From Blastobasis lacticolella (taxonomy: Eukaryota > Arthropoda > Insecta > Lepidoptera > Blastobasidae), in contig LR990067.1 of assembly GCA_905147135.1 (NCBI GenBank), positions 8,060,001 through 8,124,000 on the forward strand: a stretch of DNA of 64,000 nucleotides. Reading direction: 5' to 3'. The position numbers were made by a program, and so were the translations under genes. The notes beneath the pieces were generated by a model that saw only the letters and a list, made by a program, of their open reading frames with translations, ran no database searches and had not been told where the DNA came from. The stretch's first letter is position 1; each line of letters opens with the position of its first letter. Shown here in pieces: positions 1-12,403 of the stretch.

Positions 1-1145
1 CAGCACTTTACACACTCTAGTTCGTTCCCATGGTTAATTTTTGCACACACTCAGTCACAATTAGTGAAAAACAATAACGAAAATTCACATATTGAGCGTA
101 CTTTGCAGAAAGCCATCATGGCGGCTTTCCGTTTGGCGGACGACCATGACCAACTTCCACCTCGGACGACGTGCGCGGGAAGGAAACACGCGGAAACTGT
201 ACCAATGTTTTGTGTACTTTCAAATTTTAAACAGCGATCTGTTTACAGAAATGTCCTTTTTTATATTAATAAAAATAGATAATTATTTTTTAAATAGTAA
301 AATAAACAAAATTGTAAAAATATATAAAAACGTAAGTTATAAAATACTGAAATGACGTTCAAATGACATACATTGTCAAACCACCATAGACAAGACATAT
401 TTTAACGTTTCTTTCCACGCATATCGAACGTATGAGAATAGAATAATGTTTTTGAGTTATTATAATGTGTTTTACACGGGTGTTTTATTATTTTATAAGG
501 AGCAGAAGTCGCACCACAAATTTTTTGAAAACCAATTATGTTCCGCGCTATTCAAATGCAGGGGTGGTACCGCCGAACTCATGTTGAACGTCGCCATCTT
601 TAGTCAATAGCATAGAATGACGTCATCACAACGTCCAATTCAAATAGGCTCTACTCCACAGAATACAAAAGACTGCCAGCCTATGACGGTTTTTTCACAC
701 AAAAAGTTCGTGCCAAGTCAGTGGCAAAAAACAATGAAATCTCATTAATTTTTTGTCAGCATCAAATAACGTTACACTCTGTGTACACGGGATGTACACT
801 CTGAGTATAATATATTTTCTTTCGATATATTGTAAGAAGCGATATTATCGATATTGATATATTTTTATCGATACAGAATTATTATTAAGTCATCATCATC
901 CTTGTGGTCAACCCCGCTTAATACTTGGCATAACTAGGTAATAATACAATAAAACGGTGCATTTCGTCTTTTTACATTGTACTCAAAAACAACATCAATA
1001 GAACATCAACATTCGTTATTAATAGAGTTGAAAAGATTTTAATTACTTAGCTTAGTAGTAACTTTAAAAGCTTAGTAATTCAAATACCTATATCCCAAGA
1101 AAAAAAAGTAATGAATAGTGTATGCTTTAAAGACCGTTTAAGAAT
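1..1145. other. AT-rich non-coding, no gene seen
   Basis: Two short overlapping frames at 64-355 show no family features. Bases 540-640 belong to the repeat cluster described at 2-3.5 kb. Tandem ATCGATAT words occur at 835-875. Confidence 0.5.
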
Positions 1146-1149
1146 AGTT

Positions 1150-1640
1150 TTATTATTATTATTATACTAGCCGCCATCTCATTTGTCGGAAAGGGACGAT
1201 GCGGCCAAAGATGGAGCACGCCTGTCTAGGAACAGCATATTCACTGTAGCCTTGAAAGCGTCCAGATTATAGTGAACAGGGAACACACTCGCAGGCAACA
1301 TGTTCCATTCCTTAGCCGTGCGCATTATAACCATAGCGGCCCTTGTGGATTGCTGGAAGATCCACGACAAAAGGATGAAGGATGAGGCGTTCGAATGTAT
1401 CGCGTTTTCCGGTGCGGGTAAATTGACCACATATGGTTGGAATGCGAAACCAACCAGTTGATGAAGTGCTAACGCACACTCGCCGAAATGTATCCCGTAA
1501 ACACCGATAAGCAAGTAATCAGCCGTCGATGTTCGAAACTTTGAAGATATGACTGAACTAACGCTGCGTCACCAATGCGCTTGTTGGCACATTTTTCTAT
1601 GGAGTCTAGACTAGGGCTGCCCTCCGATATTCAGCAGATC
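1150..1640 (-). pseudogene. LINE family 1 C-terminal fragment
   Basis: Reads on the minus strand with broken frame: HFGECALALHQLVG, YVVNLPAP, MRTAKEWNMLPASVFPVHYN, LDAFKATVNMLFLDR. Corresponds to the last about 160 residues of the element at 18.5-21.7 kb. The A-rich tail corresponds to the TTATTATTATTA at 1146-1165. Confidence 0.8.
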
Positions 1641-2232
1641 CATTACAAAGATGACAGTCACAATCATAATATAACATTTGACAAATCTAAAAGAATAAAC
1701 ATCAGGTCAACTTAATTTAAAAAAAATTAAAGCTCAACTATGTATTATTATTCCACTGCTGGGCAAAGATCTCCCCCAATTTTTCCAGGCCTTGTGATCA
1801 AAAGGTATTTTTTGTTTACATTGGGAAACAGCAACGAACACATAAGTATCGCACGCATGATCCAAATTATTTTTTATGTATTTTGGGATCAAATAGGAAA
1901 TTATGAATTATCAATGTTTTCACAGTACTACACAGTTTCACACATTCTATACACCTCTACACACATTCTACGAGCGATAATCAGCGACTTACAATATGCT
2001 TAAAAGGTGGTGGTCTAAAGCACTTCACTAACATAATAATATAACAAAATATTAAATTATTTTACCAATAAGTAAACTGAATCGTTTGTATACAAATGTG
2101 TGTTTGACAACCAAATCGATAGTAAAAGTTGGCATGTATTTCACCCAACAGGGCCGCCCTATTCAGCCTTCTACCCATTTTGGCGTTCATTTTATCCAAA
2201 GGGTAGTTAACTTTCCAATTTTTTTCTACTAC

Positions 2233-3215
2233 TATAAAGCCTACCCTATAGAATGGACTGAAATGTACGATTTTGGACGACATGAAGTTGGTTATGCTCT
2301 AACTTCATGGGAGTGGATTTTATGTTCCGTTTTTCTAAAATAATTTTCATGCATTTCATGTTTTAATTTAATTTCGAGTTATAAATAAATTTAACAGTCA
2401 AGAATACTTACGATGCACTAAAAAAGGTCGAAATACGAAAACAACCTGAAAATATAAAGAAATAAAACATTTATTGCACATGACACGGCAAACAGGAATG
2501 CAAAAAGAGAGGTAGGGCATAGCGGGGTATCTCGTTCGAATTGGAGCCGCCCGACTGGGGAAGTACCTCCACCTTACAGAATATCGCAGCTAAACAATAC
2601 TCTTTTAAATAGTATTGTGTTTCTGCCGGTGAGTAAGGTTTCCAGTGCTCCATGGGGTGGGGATTTGGGGAACCGTGGCTTTGGCAGTGGAGTGGCATTT
2701 GCTTTTTGCTGCCAGAGCAACGTGTTATAGAGGTGGGCAACGCATCAGCGATACTCTTGGTGTTGCTAATGTCTATAGGCAGTGGTGACCACTTTCCATC
2801 AGGTGGCCCGCTTGCCTGTTTGCCTACAATATGAAATAAAAAAATAAAATAAAAAAAAACACAAAACATAGTTTTAAAATGAAAATGCGAAACGGATCGT
2901 TACTGCTCCCCAAAGGCATTCAGTTGGTCGGTGCCGATTCTGTGACGTCATTCTATAGTAGTGGATTAAGATGCCGGCGTTCAATTGGAGTTAGGCAGTC
3001 CGACCCCAGTCAGCACTTGGTAGTGTAGAACCTACCCAGTGAAATGGACTGAAATGCACAATTTTGAAAGACATGAAGTTGGTTATACTCTAACGTCATA
3101 GGGAGTGAATTTAATGTTAGGCTCTTTTTAGTTTTTATTTCATCTCGTTTTATAAATAAAGTCAACATTGCATAATACTTAGAATGCACTCAAAATATCA
3201 AACTAGATACTTTGA
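2233..3215. repeat. Direct repeat pair
   Basis: 2233-2440 and 3028-3215 share AATGGACTGAAATG, GACATGAAGTTGGTTAT and GTTATAAATAAA, about 75-80% alike by eye. The surrounding 540-640, 2880-3010 and 3300-3512 also share GTGACGTCATTC and GGCGTTCAATTGGAG words, so this is a cluster of one old repeat family. GGCGGTACCACCCC occurs inverted at 560 and 3492. Confidence 0.55.
2470..2866 (+). mobile_element. LINE family 2-like 3' end
   Basis: Plus-strand words GGTGGGCAACGCATCAGCG, GTCTATAGGCAGTGGTGACC and TTTCCATCAGGTGGCCCGC, then AATAAAAAAATAAAATAAAA as the tail. It interrupts a direct repeat pair (2233-2440 and 3028-3215). Confidence 0.65.
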
Positions 3216-3777
3216 CGAAAATAATTTTAAAATATTCTATTATAAAGTACAATTTTAGAATTTTATTCAATTTAAAAAGTACGGTGTTTCAAAATCAAAG
3301 TTATTATACTCCCCACTCATTTCGTTCATTTTGACCGATACTGAGTTCGGTGGTAGGTACGAATTTTGTGACGTCATTCCAAAGGGTAAGATCAAGGTGG
3401 CGTTCAATTGGAGATAAGCCATACCAGCCCTATTCGAATTAAATGATGTGACATTATTCCACAGAATACCCTCAAGATAGCTGCGTAGTATCGGAGATCG
3501 GCGGTACCACCCCTGCTGTGGCCTGTAACGGGTTATGATGATGATGATGATGAGATGCTACCAAATACCATGACGGTCAGGTGTCAATTTTACTCCGTAT
3601 TTTTAATTTTTATTCTATCTATCTACATTATCATCACCTCCGCCGTAGAACGTCCACTGCTGAGTATACTGTATAGGTAAATCCCGAGAAAAGAGGGTTC
3701 ACTTTCTGCTCCTTTCACACAGATCGACTTTGTGCGCAAAATTCATAATCTTTCTGTGGGTCCAAGTTCGACTATCT

Positions 3778-3925
3778 GGGGGCTTACCATGAGCTCTTAT
3801 AGCAGGACCTAAACAGAACTGCATTGTTAAAACGAGACAAGCTTTTGTGACACGAATAGCGCTGTCTCGTTCTAAGCAGGGCAGTTCTGTTTAGGTCCTG
3901 TTATAAAAACTCATGGTAAGCCCCC
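3778..3925. mobile_element. Hairpin MITE, 148 bp
   Basis: Arms GGGGGCTTACCATGAG, then AGGACCTAAACAGAACTGC, and their inverse, pair over about 45 bp each. A second inner stem is ACGAGACA...TGTCTCGT. No target duplication recognised. Confidence 0.7.
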
Positions 3926-4126
3926 TTAGGGAGTTCGACCGTCCCACGCACGAGACCGGTTGACCGGACAACCGAACCAAATGATGATACATGGTACTAC
4001 GGCAGGGCCGACTCAGTATGAAAAAGTGGGGATTCATATTGTGGCAGTTGATAATTCTTACGTCGTATAAAATATAGTCGCGTTTGTCGCTTCAGCCAAC
4101 TCGGAGCATCTGAGTTTACGGCAAAG

Positions 4127-4316
4127 CCGAGTTAGTATGAAAAAGTGGGAATTCGTTTGGACAGTGACAGTTGATACTAATCCTTACGTTGTATAAAATG
4201 AAGTCGCTTTTGGATGCGGCGGACGTGGTCGGACTACCAACCACGGTCGGCTTACCCGCGCATCCGATAAGCGTAGGTATTCATTTTATACTACGTAAGG
4301 ATAAATATCAACTGAA
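4127..4316. mobile_element. MITE with CAGTTGATA terminal repeats
   Basis: CAGTTGATACTAATCCTTAC at 4166 and its inverse (GTAAGGATAAATATCAACTG) at 4297-4316, followed inward by GTATAAAATGAA on both sides. A partial tandem copy precedes it (4007-4081), and another fragment lies at 14738-14790. Confidence 0.62.
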
Positions 4317-4650
4317 ATGATGAATTTTAATTCCTGTTACGGGTCTGGGTGTTCTATGTATAATGAGTATGTATTTAAAAGTATTATTTATTCTTTATTG
4401 TACACAAACATGACATAATGATACAGTACAATAACAGAGATGTACAAAGGCGAGCTTAACTCATTAATTGAGTTTTCTACCAGCAAACCTTGGAGTCATA
4501 GGAACAGGTTTAACTTAAATACAGGTACTTAAAGTGTACTTTGTGTAAAAGTATATAAGTTGTTTATCAGTTATCTAGCACCCATAACACAAGCTTAGCT
4601 TACTTTGGGGCTAGATGGCGTTGTGTGAATTTGTCCACGATTATTTATTA
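4316..4650 (+). mobile_element. SINE-A copy split by a 162-bp insertion
   Basis: SINE-A words occur at 4316-4384 and 4555-4645. The insert 4385-4546 is flanked by the exact 8-bp repeat AAAAGTAT (4377-4384, 4547-4554) and begins TATTTATTCTTTATTGTACAC, like a reversed LINE 3' tail. Confidence 0.75.
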
Positions 4651-4809
4651 TTATTATTTAACTGCCTCCTAGATCGGTCCTGCAATATTGTCGTATGTAG
4701 CCGGCGGAAGACCATGGACTAGTGCCCTACGACTTGGTTGCCACTCACGTCAGTACCTACCTAAAAACTGATACAGTATCCACAGCGCATTACAATCCAC
4801 TGCTGAACT

Positions 4810-4910
4810 GTACGAAGCAGTTCACGAACTCATTCCGTCGGCCTCTCTCCGCCATCGGGAAACGCGATCCGGGCGAACGCTACATCCTTATGTCGTGCAT
4901 CTTCTTCCAT
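4810..4910 (+). pseudogene. LINE family 1 coding fragment
   Basis: Bases GGCCTCTCTCCGCCATCGGG to CCTTATGTCGTGCATCTTC match the segment coding FRHRETRSG...LHPYVVDL of family 1, plus strand, degraded. Confidence 0.55.
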
Positions 4911-5407
4911 TCATTATAATCCATTCGACACACGGGGTCTACTTATCAAATAGCCCATTTCGCATTTTGACTACTTCTCACGGCGACTACATCGGTATCG
5001 GTTCACTTACAGAACGCCTATTTCACATTCTGCCAAATTCTCAAACTATCTAAGTACTTCGCAGCTTGCCTACTTGTCAACTAGGCTGATGACTGAAGTA
5101 CAATCAATCAAGAATAAGATTAAGAACATTAATTGCCACAAGACCATACGACAAAATAATGGAAGTTAAAAAAAAGTACTGTCTTATGTAGTTAAGTAAG
5201 ACCATCTGCATAACACGTAACTAACACCTACACAAGTAAAAACACACCTACGTTGATTCCCATGGCACTGTCAATGTCGCGGCAGCAACCAGCCAGTGCA
5301 AAAGGATCCCACTCAGCTTGTGCTGTGTACCGCGAGGCGTCTCACAGCGCTGGTTTTCTGTGGGCCTTAGTGCGATACGGAAAAACTGTTTATTCTCTGT
5401 TTTCCAG

Positions 5408-5658
5408 TAGCCGTATTCACAATGATTCGAAACCGTTTCCGAACGATTCGACACGAAATTCGTGAGTGGCGAATCCGTGTCGATCGATTCGAAAACTGTT
5501 ATTCAGAATCCCGATAGATACCACGGAAACTCTACTCTCTATAACATATAAAAATTTCATCAAAATGTACTGCAAACACATTTTCCTAAGAACTTTTGCA
5601 GGGTCCTTAGTCGATTCCGTATTCGAATCCGATTTCCGAGCCATTGTGAATACGACTA
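5408..5658. mobile_element. MITE family R, copy 1 (3-bp target duplication)
   Basis: Terminal inverted repeats TAGCCGTATTCACAATG and CATTGTGAATACGACTA, flanked by CAG on both sides (5405-5407, 5659-5661). Internal CGATTCG-rich short repeats. 3-bp duplications suggest PIF/Harbinger-like mobilisation. Confidence 0.7.
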
Positions 5659-5779
5659 CAGTACAGCAACGATTTTAGATAGGTACCTAACCCTAATTAT
5701 TAATCTGTACTTATGTAGATAATAAAAAAAATATTTATCATCAAACTATTGTATATTATTATACCTAAATTGCGTACGG

Positions 5780-5960
5780 CTAAGGAATCGAACACGTGAA
5801 CTGCATGTGTTTTCCCTGATCATTATAATCTGGACGCCTTCAAGGCTAGAGCACAAAATATCTTTACTATTTCTAATGCAATCCAAAGTGAATAGGCTCT
5901 TCCTAGACAAGCATGCTCCATCTACAGCCGCATCGTCACTTACCACCAGGTGAAATATCG
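5780..5960 (+). pseudogene. LINE family 1 3' fragment
   Basis: TTTTCCCTGATCATTATAATC, GGACGCCTTCAAGGC, then AGTGAATAGGCTCTTCCTAG and CATCGTCACTTACCACCAGG: the segment coding FPDHYNLDAFKARVNRLFLD, interrupted by about 40 bp. Confidence 0.65.
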
Positions 5961-6150
5961 GTCAAATGCTTCTTCTATCAAGACACCCTCCAATTTTTCA
6001 CGACTTCATTGCCAGACTGTACTTACCAGCTTCGCTAAACACTTCGGTTTAAATAACTTTATTCCTCATAAGAACAACATGGTTAACTTCCCCTGCTAAC
6101 TCAAATACCAGTGATGCTACAGCAGTGCTAAGATCGTAGGGCTCGTATTA

Positions 6151-7529
6151 AGCTGCGTACGAATTAGAGCGGCTCAGCCCGAGGCATGCTCGCCGCGCGC
6201 AGCGAGATGCTCACCGCGCGCGGCGAGGCTGCTCAGTTGCGCATTTGTTTGTGCGTTGAGGCAACGTGCTCGCGGTGAGCCACAAATGCTCCGCACAAAT
6301 AAAATGTTGATGTTGCTTTTATCATTATTGATGGGATTGTTAAAATAATTTTAGTTTTTTCGATGCCATAGCTTTTTTCTGCTTACCATGTTGTTTAGTA
6401 TATAAGTTTTCCAAATTATTTATTTATTTTATTTTATTTATTTATTTTATTTTATTTATTAATTTTTTGTTTATTTTATTTTATTTACTTTATTTTATTT
6501 ATTTCATTTTATTTAGTTTATTTTATTTTATTTATTTCATTTTATTTTATTTATTTTATATATTTTATTTATTTTATGTATTTTATTTTATTTATATTAT
6601 TTTATTTATTTATTTATTAGGAAGACCAACAGTTTAATTGACATGAAAATATTAAAGTTGTCAAGTGCAAATAAACAAATACGCGTGCATTCGTAGTCAC
6701 GTCCAAACATCGCGAGGCACGCACGCCGAGGCACCTTTGAGCATGGACAGAAAACCGACAATCGGTGGCTCGCGACGCACACGCTCGCGGTGGCCGCGAG
6801 CTGCGCGTGAGCCACGTACAGGTGCGTACGAATTAGAGGCAGCCTCAGGTTGAGGCACGCACGGCTCGCCCATTTGCGCAAATTCGTACGTGGCTCACGC
6901 GCAGCTCGCGGCGCACCGCGAGCGTGTGCGCCGCGAGCCGCCGATTGTCGGTTTTCTGTCCATGCTCAAAGGTGCCTCGGCGTGCGTGCCTCGCGATGTT
7001 TGGACGTGACTATGAATGCGCGCGTATTGTTTATTGACACTTGACAACTTTAATATTTTCATGTCAATTAAACTGTTGGTCTTCCTAATAAATAAAATAA
7101 AATACATAAAATAAATAAAATGAAATAAAATAAAATAAATAAAATAAAATAAAATGAAATAAATAAAATAAAATAAATACAATAAATAAATAATTTGGAA
7201 AACTTATATACTAAACAACATGGTAAGCAGAAAAATGCGTTATGGCATCGAAAAAACTAAAATTATTTTAACAATCCCATCAATAATGATAAAAGCAACA
7301 TCAACATTTTATTTGTGCGGCGCATTTGTGGCTCACCGCGAGCACGTTGTCTCAACGCACAAACAAATGCGCAACTGAGCAGCCTCGCCGCGCGCGGTGA
7401 GCATCTCGCTGCGCGCGGCGAGCATGCCTCGGGCTGAGCCGCTCTAATTCGTACGCAGCTTACGAATTTGGGCAAATGTGCGAGCCGTGCGTGCCTCAAC
7501 CTGAGGCTGCCTCTAATTCGTACGCACCT
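6151..7529. mobile_element. Large palindromic (foldback) element, CpG-rich
   Basis: Left arm about 6151-6822 is repeated inverted at about 6888-7460. The intervening 6823-6890 (starting GGTGCGTACGAATTAGAG) is repeated inverted at 7459-7529. Arms share CCGCGCGC-rich motifs, the stretch GTTTAGTATATAAGTTTTCC, and a TTTATTTTATTTTA microsatellite (about 200 bp in the left arm, 100 bp in the right). Outer ends carry TGCGTACGAATTAGAG. TTAA is present beside both ends (6146-6149 region, and TTTAAA at 7530), which could fit a piggyBac-like target, but this is weak. Open frames within are reverse copies of each other and not genes. Confidence 0.8.
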
Positions 7530-7757
7530 TTAAATGGTGCGGCTGCGGTGCGTCGTGCGCACACGCGTAGCGCCTATTTCGGACGCCATTGTTGCGTCGG
7601 CCGCAGCAAAAATTCTAGTTAAACTTGACCAATCTAAATCAGGCATAAAGCTGCTTTTCCAACGGCCAGGCAAGGGAATTGAAATTTGTATTGAATTTAC
7701 GTTTATCACGAAAACACGCGTGGAGAGAATGAGGGTTTTCAAGATTCAAAATAAACA

Positions 7758-7903
7758 AGATGGCGCTACTGTGACGTGAGGTCTAATGTCAAAATGAAAC
7801 GATGTCATTGGCCGGAAGACATCTGTTATTTTACAGCAGTTGTTTCTGACCAATAGCACGGCAGTATTTTGACAACAGACCTTACGCCTCAGTAGCGCCA
7901 TCT
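7758..7903. mobile_element. MITE, 146 bp
   Basis: AGATGGCGCTACTG ... GTCAAAAT and inverse ATTTTGAC ... CAGTAGCGCCATCT form about 38-bp imperfect terminal repeats. Confidence 0.65.
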
Positions 7904-7981
7904 GACATGATGAAAACAGCTTTTGACAGTTTTGGTTACAAATGCCACGCTACGCCCCGCCCACCGGTGAGAAAGCAGGTT

Positions 7982-8189
7982 AATGCGCTCATTACATTTT
8001 GGCTTAATTCAGAAGCAAAACGTGTGTGAGCAAATCACTTATGTTATGTTACGCGTCGCTCCGCTTTTCAAAAGGCGTAATACAAAAATGGACGTTATTT
8101 TATGAGCAATACAGTCCACTTCCATTTGCTCTTACGCTTTTTAAATTTAGACGACTGCATTAAGCCAAATGTAATAAGCGCATTAGAAG
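7982..8189. mobile_element. MITE family K copy
   Basis: Ends TAATGCGCTCATTACATTTT and inverse AAATGTAATAAGCGCATTA. The interior TACAAAAATGGACGTTATTT is shared with the copy at 45866-46131. Confidence 0.68.
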
Positions 8190-8824
8190 GAATTCAGAAA
8201 AACGATGACGTAATCATCATTAACCTTTAATACAATAATATTTTACAGCAGATTTATTTTAGTACGGGCATAAGTCTTGATCAAATGCATTATTTTAAAA
8301 TAAAAGATATGTCTAAATAAATACAGGACTAAAATATCGAGATAGGCATATAATTACTTCCTATTATTATACGTGAATTTCATTAACAACAGTAAATCTA
8401 AATCATAGTTTATTCGCTCCAAAATACGGGAAAAATATTGATTGTGAGGTCTTAGTCGACGGTAGCGCTAACTGGTGAGAAAAAACACGACTACCCCCAT
8501 TTCTTTATACGGCCATCGAGAGTAGCCCCGACCCAGTCGTCATGTAATATATCGGTCGGAGTTGTGAGCCGCTCAGGGGCAAATATTACTGAATATGGGG
8601 TACAAATGAAGTCTCGAGTTCTTCAACAAAGTTATTTCGAAACAGACGCACAACTTGTTTCTTGGACGCAGCTTGTCCTAATCACTACTTGTCACATTCT
8701 CTAGCCAAAAACTGTATTAAAATGTCACTAAAATTCATGTTCGACAATATACGACTGTCGAGAATGGTTGCCAAAATATTATTTCGCTGCAATAGACATT
8801 TCAATGTCATTATTAATGGATGTA

Positions 8825-8985
8825 AATTGAAATGATGAATTTTAATTTCTGTTACGGGTCTGGGTGTTCTATGTATAATAAGTATGTATTTAATAGTATA
8901 TATGTAGTTTATCAGTTATCTAGCACCCATAACACAAGCTTTGCTTACTTTGGGGCTAGATGGCGCTGTGTGAATTTGTCCTAGA
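8825..8985 (+). mobile_element. SINE-A copy without head
   Basis: Starts at AAATTGAAATGATGAATT and ends TGTGTGAATTTGTCC. Includes GCTAGATGGCGCTG. Followed by a C run. Confidence 0.75.
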
Positions 8986-8989
8986 TTTT

Positions 8990-11284
8990 CCCCCCCTTGC
9001 CCCTGGCAGCTCACTTTCGCAACTCCCTACACTCATAACCTAGGTATTTTAGGAGCTAGAACGCAACGAGTTGCGAATGTGACGTTCTGCGAACATGGCA
9101 ATATGTGACAAGTTGTAAACATGACAAGTTGCAAAAGTGTGCGAACCCATCCAATTTCTTTGGACCCCATGGTCAACAATCAATTTGACATAACCACAAT
9201 CAGTTCAAACAATAAATAATGGTACCTATATTAAAGATAATTTTGCTCGATTGACATTTTTTACAAAGATTACAAAAATAAGCATAACACTATATTAGCA
9301 ATTCGTTTGAAATAAATTGTCGTGAGAAATTCTTAGATTATTGTAAACATTTGAATAAATATCCGTCTCAAGTTATACTATAATTCGGTTATAATTTGTA
9401 ACAATTACAGTGTATTGCCTTGTGATATAGATAGATATATTAACAAATAAAAAAGTCTTTTCCTAGCTATCAAAAACGAATTTCATAAAACCGTACTTTG
9501 CGACTTATGAGTAAAAAAACACACTATCTACAGAAAAAAAAAATCATGTAACTTCTACAATAATTTATTGAATACATAAATGAAAATTTACATAACAAAT
9601 ACGATTTTAAAATATTCCATTATTAATTATTACTAAATTTTACCACGCGCTGAGTATCATCTTTGTTTATTAAGTCTGGTATTTCACTCAAGTTAGTATA
9701 CCCAGTGTAGCAACTTACAAGCTAAGCAAGGTATACTAACTTCAATGGATATTTTAAATGGTGAATTCGGTAATCCATCATCCAGATACAATTTCACATT
9801 TCGCCGTCATTCAAAATTCCTAGTATCTTCGCCCAAAATTTCAGGCCTTCTTGTCCAATTCAACCTAAGCTGATTATGTTGCCTAAAAACAAAATGACCA
9901 GCTTTCGTCACGACATACCTTGTTGGTGCTTTCGAAATCCAGGATCATGGTCAAGGCGGACCCCGGGCCCTCGAGCGCGAGAGCACAACCTGGACATCAA
10001 CGCCGAGATGATGATTTTTTATTTAATCGAAATATTTCCTAGCTATAAAACATTTTTGCTTTTGTCAAATCAAATTTTTCAATATCTCGCAACAGAATTA
10101 CAAAAAATATTCCCATGTTACTTGACATAAATACATCTAATTTCAATATTTCACACATGATTAGGGAGGTTTGCACATAATTTTTATTGCATTCGTCTCT
10201 TCACACGCAACCTCTTTCGCATCCAAGCTTTAGTTTAAAAAAATAATATAATGATATCACTCCACCATTACTTTGAACACTTTCCTACTTATCTATACAG
10301 TTAGGGTAATTCATTGTTTGTAAGTAAATATTATCATCAAGCATTTTCGATATAATACAAGTATAACATATATTCTGGACAGCTAACTGCTTTAAAAGTA
10401 ACATAACATCTTTGATTTCATACTAACAATAACATTTTGGACTCCATCACAAGTTGGAGCTTTTAAAATAATGAATTTTATATTTCGATACGGTATTATA
10501 ATAAACTCTATAATTTCATCATCGACTCAATGTCATGGACAGTCATAAAAGTGGTCTTACAATATTTTGCTCATCGAATTACCATACCAAAACATATATA
10601 TACAAAATACAGCAAATTCATTTTCTGGTGCAATAGCAAAAAATATAGGACATGTACAATGATTTCTACTTCATACCATAAGCTCTTTGACACTAAAAAC
10701 CTTAAAAACAGATGTCTACATTTGAAACGAATCCTGGTTCATAATATTTAATAATGCTACTCTTAAACATTGCAACTACCTTCATTATTTGAATTCAGAA
10801 ACGTAAAAATCACTGGTAGGCATAATTTTCAATCCATTGGCTGTAAATTTTATACTGATTAATTTCATTATTTTTGGAAACGATTTCTGCATAAAAACAT
10901 TTTAGCAGCGGTAAAAGCGGTAGATAAGTTTAAAACGCCATAAAATCCAATGAAAAATGTAGGTAAAGAACATAAATAAAAAATAAGGGGGACTAATGAC
11001 TGAAAAAGTCAGTATTCGATAAAACGAAGCGTGCTGCACTGTTCACTCATTGCGATATCAAGGTGAGAGTGAGTAGGACGGCATCGTCCATAGCAAAGGT
11101 TACTAGAGAAAACCAAGGCTTCCCACAGATAAATATTTCTAAATATCCCAGCTCCAGTACTATAGGTTTAGTTTAGACGCAGTGTTGTAACAGTGTACCC
11201 TACGAATAATAATATAAAATATTAAGAAATATATTTGTTCCTTGACTCAGACAGATTCCACAAATTTCGGGCCTATTACATACC
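8990..11284. other. AT-rich single-copy stretch, possible DLGAP 3' region
   Basis: Largely free of the repeat families seen elsewhere except the SINE-B tail at 9945-10010. Poly(A)-signal-like AATAAA occurs on the minus strand (for example near 9565). Minus-strand acceptor-like sites occur near 10890 and 11115. It is therefore a candidate for the unplaced terminal exon and 3' UTR, but nothing in it is decisive. A 13-bp inverted pair AAGTTAGTATACC / GGTATACTAACTT lies at 9691-9742. Confidence 0.3.
9945..10010 (+). mobile_element. SINE-B tail fragment
   Basis: CCAGGATCATGGTCAAGGCG, CCCCGGGCCCTCGAGCGCG, ACATCAACGCCGAGATGATG. Confidence 0.65.
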
Positions 11285-11462
11285 AACCGGCGCTATTGTC
11301 TAACTCAGCTGGCAACTGAATTTGACATTAAATAATGCTACACAACGTCATCTACGTTGGCCACTGGCTATAGCGTCTATTACCAAATTAGAGTAGTGTA
11401 AGATTATTCTATGTAAAATTAAGTAATCCACTGAGATAGACAATAACCCCTCAGGAATTCAA
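11285..11462. mobile_element. MITE family C copy, diverged
   Basis: Same terminal pattern (GCTATTGTCTAACTCAG ... CTGAGATAGACAATA) and shared internal blocks (AACGTCATCTACGTTG, CTCTAATTTGGTA in reverse). Older than the two other copies. Confidence 0.65.
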
Positions 11463-12119
11463 TTCACTTCTGGCACGAACAAAATCCTCGCAAGTGATTG
11501 GTTGCTTCGAAATCAAGAGCCAACATCAGCTTGCACACGATTGGCTGTGCCAAAATGTTATATTTACCGACATCGACGAGTTGACAACACCAAAGACATT
11601 GGACATACAGCATAGACATATTGCCTCCATGTCCAATTTCTTTGAAAAACTCCTGTGTGGATTTAGACCTCATCTAACGTGATTATATTATACGTACACT
11701 TGTAATCTCGACTTACATTTCAGCCTACATTATTATTCGCAGCGCACCAACCGCCGTACAAACAGATAAAAAAAAACACAAAATTTACGTCTACCGTCAA
11801 ATCCACAAAATATGCGTCTACCGTCAAAATCATAAATTTCCACATTCGAACACCGTATATACACTAGCGCTTGAGCATGTCGTCGGAACCCTTCACAACC
11901 CTACCCTACCCCGTATAGATAAGTGGGGTACCCCATACTGTGGGGTAATCAGCTGTGGTTGAGGGAGTCAGCTGACTGCGGGCTGCTACGGCAATCGCCT
12001 TTTGGCGCTACCTTAGAAGGCTTCACCGCTTTGCCCACGAATATTTCGACCTCCTGAAAAAAAAAGGATGGGTAGGTGAATGAGGGCAAAGATATTGGAC
12101 AAAGATTGGTTTTCCCTGT

Positions 12120-12290
12120 AGAGTACAACATGGAGTTCTTCAAGAAAGGAGTGAAAACGGGGTCGGCAACGCGTGGGTGATGCCCCTGGTATTGCAAACG
12201 TCCATAGGCTGCGGTGACTGCTTACCATCAGGCGGGTCGTAAGCTTGTTTGCCGCCTTAGTGGTATAAAAAAACAGGTGGAGCCACGGCC
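12120..12290 (+). mobile_element. LINE family 3 3' end
   Basis: AGTTCTTCAAGAAAGGAGTG, CGGGGTCGGCAACGCG, GGTATTGCAAACGTCCATAGG, GTGGTATAAAAAAACA tail. Corresponds to protein FFKKGVK...RGRQRVGD...GIANVH. Other 3' ends are at 37570-37670, 43740-43865 and 44574-44754. Confidence 0.7.
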
Positions 12291-12403
12291 TATAGAGAAT
12301 GTACCCTGTCAAACTGTCCCAACTCAATACAAATGACTCAATGTCATATAAAAAGCTCGTACATTAAGATGACCAAGGCCACCAAATTTGATAATAGCAC
12401 TGG

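Noticed and set aside
6606..7499. Several Arg/Ala-rich open frames in the palindrome
   Set aside because: They are reverse copies of one another across the inverted repeat and reflect GC-rich repeat sequence, not genes.
7534..7779. An 81-codon plus-strand gene next to the palindrome
   Set aside because: The opposite strand is equally open, no domain is visible, and its GC-rich start shares words with the palindrome ends.
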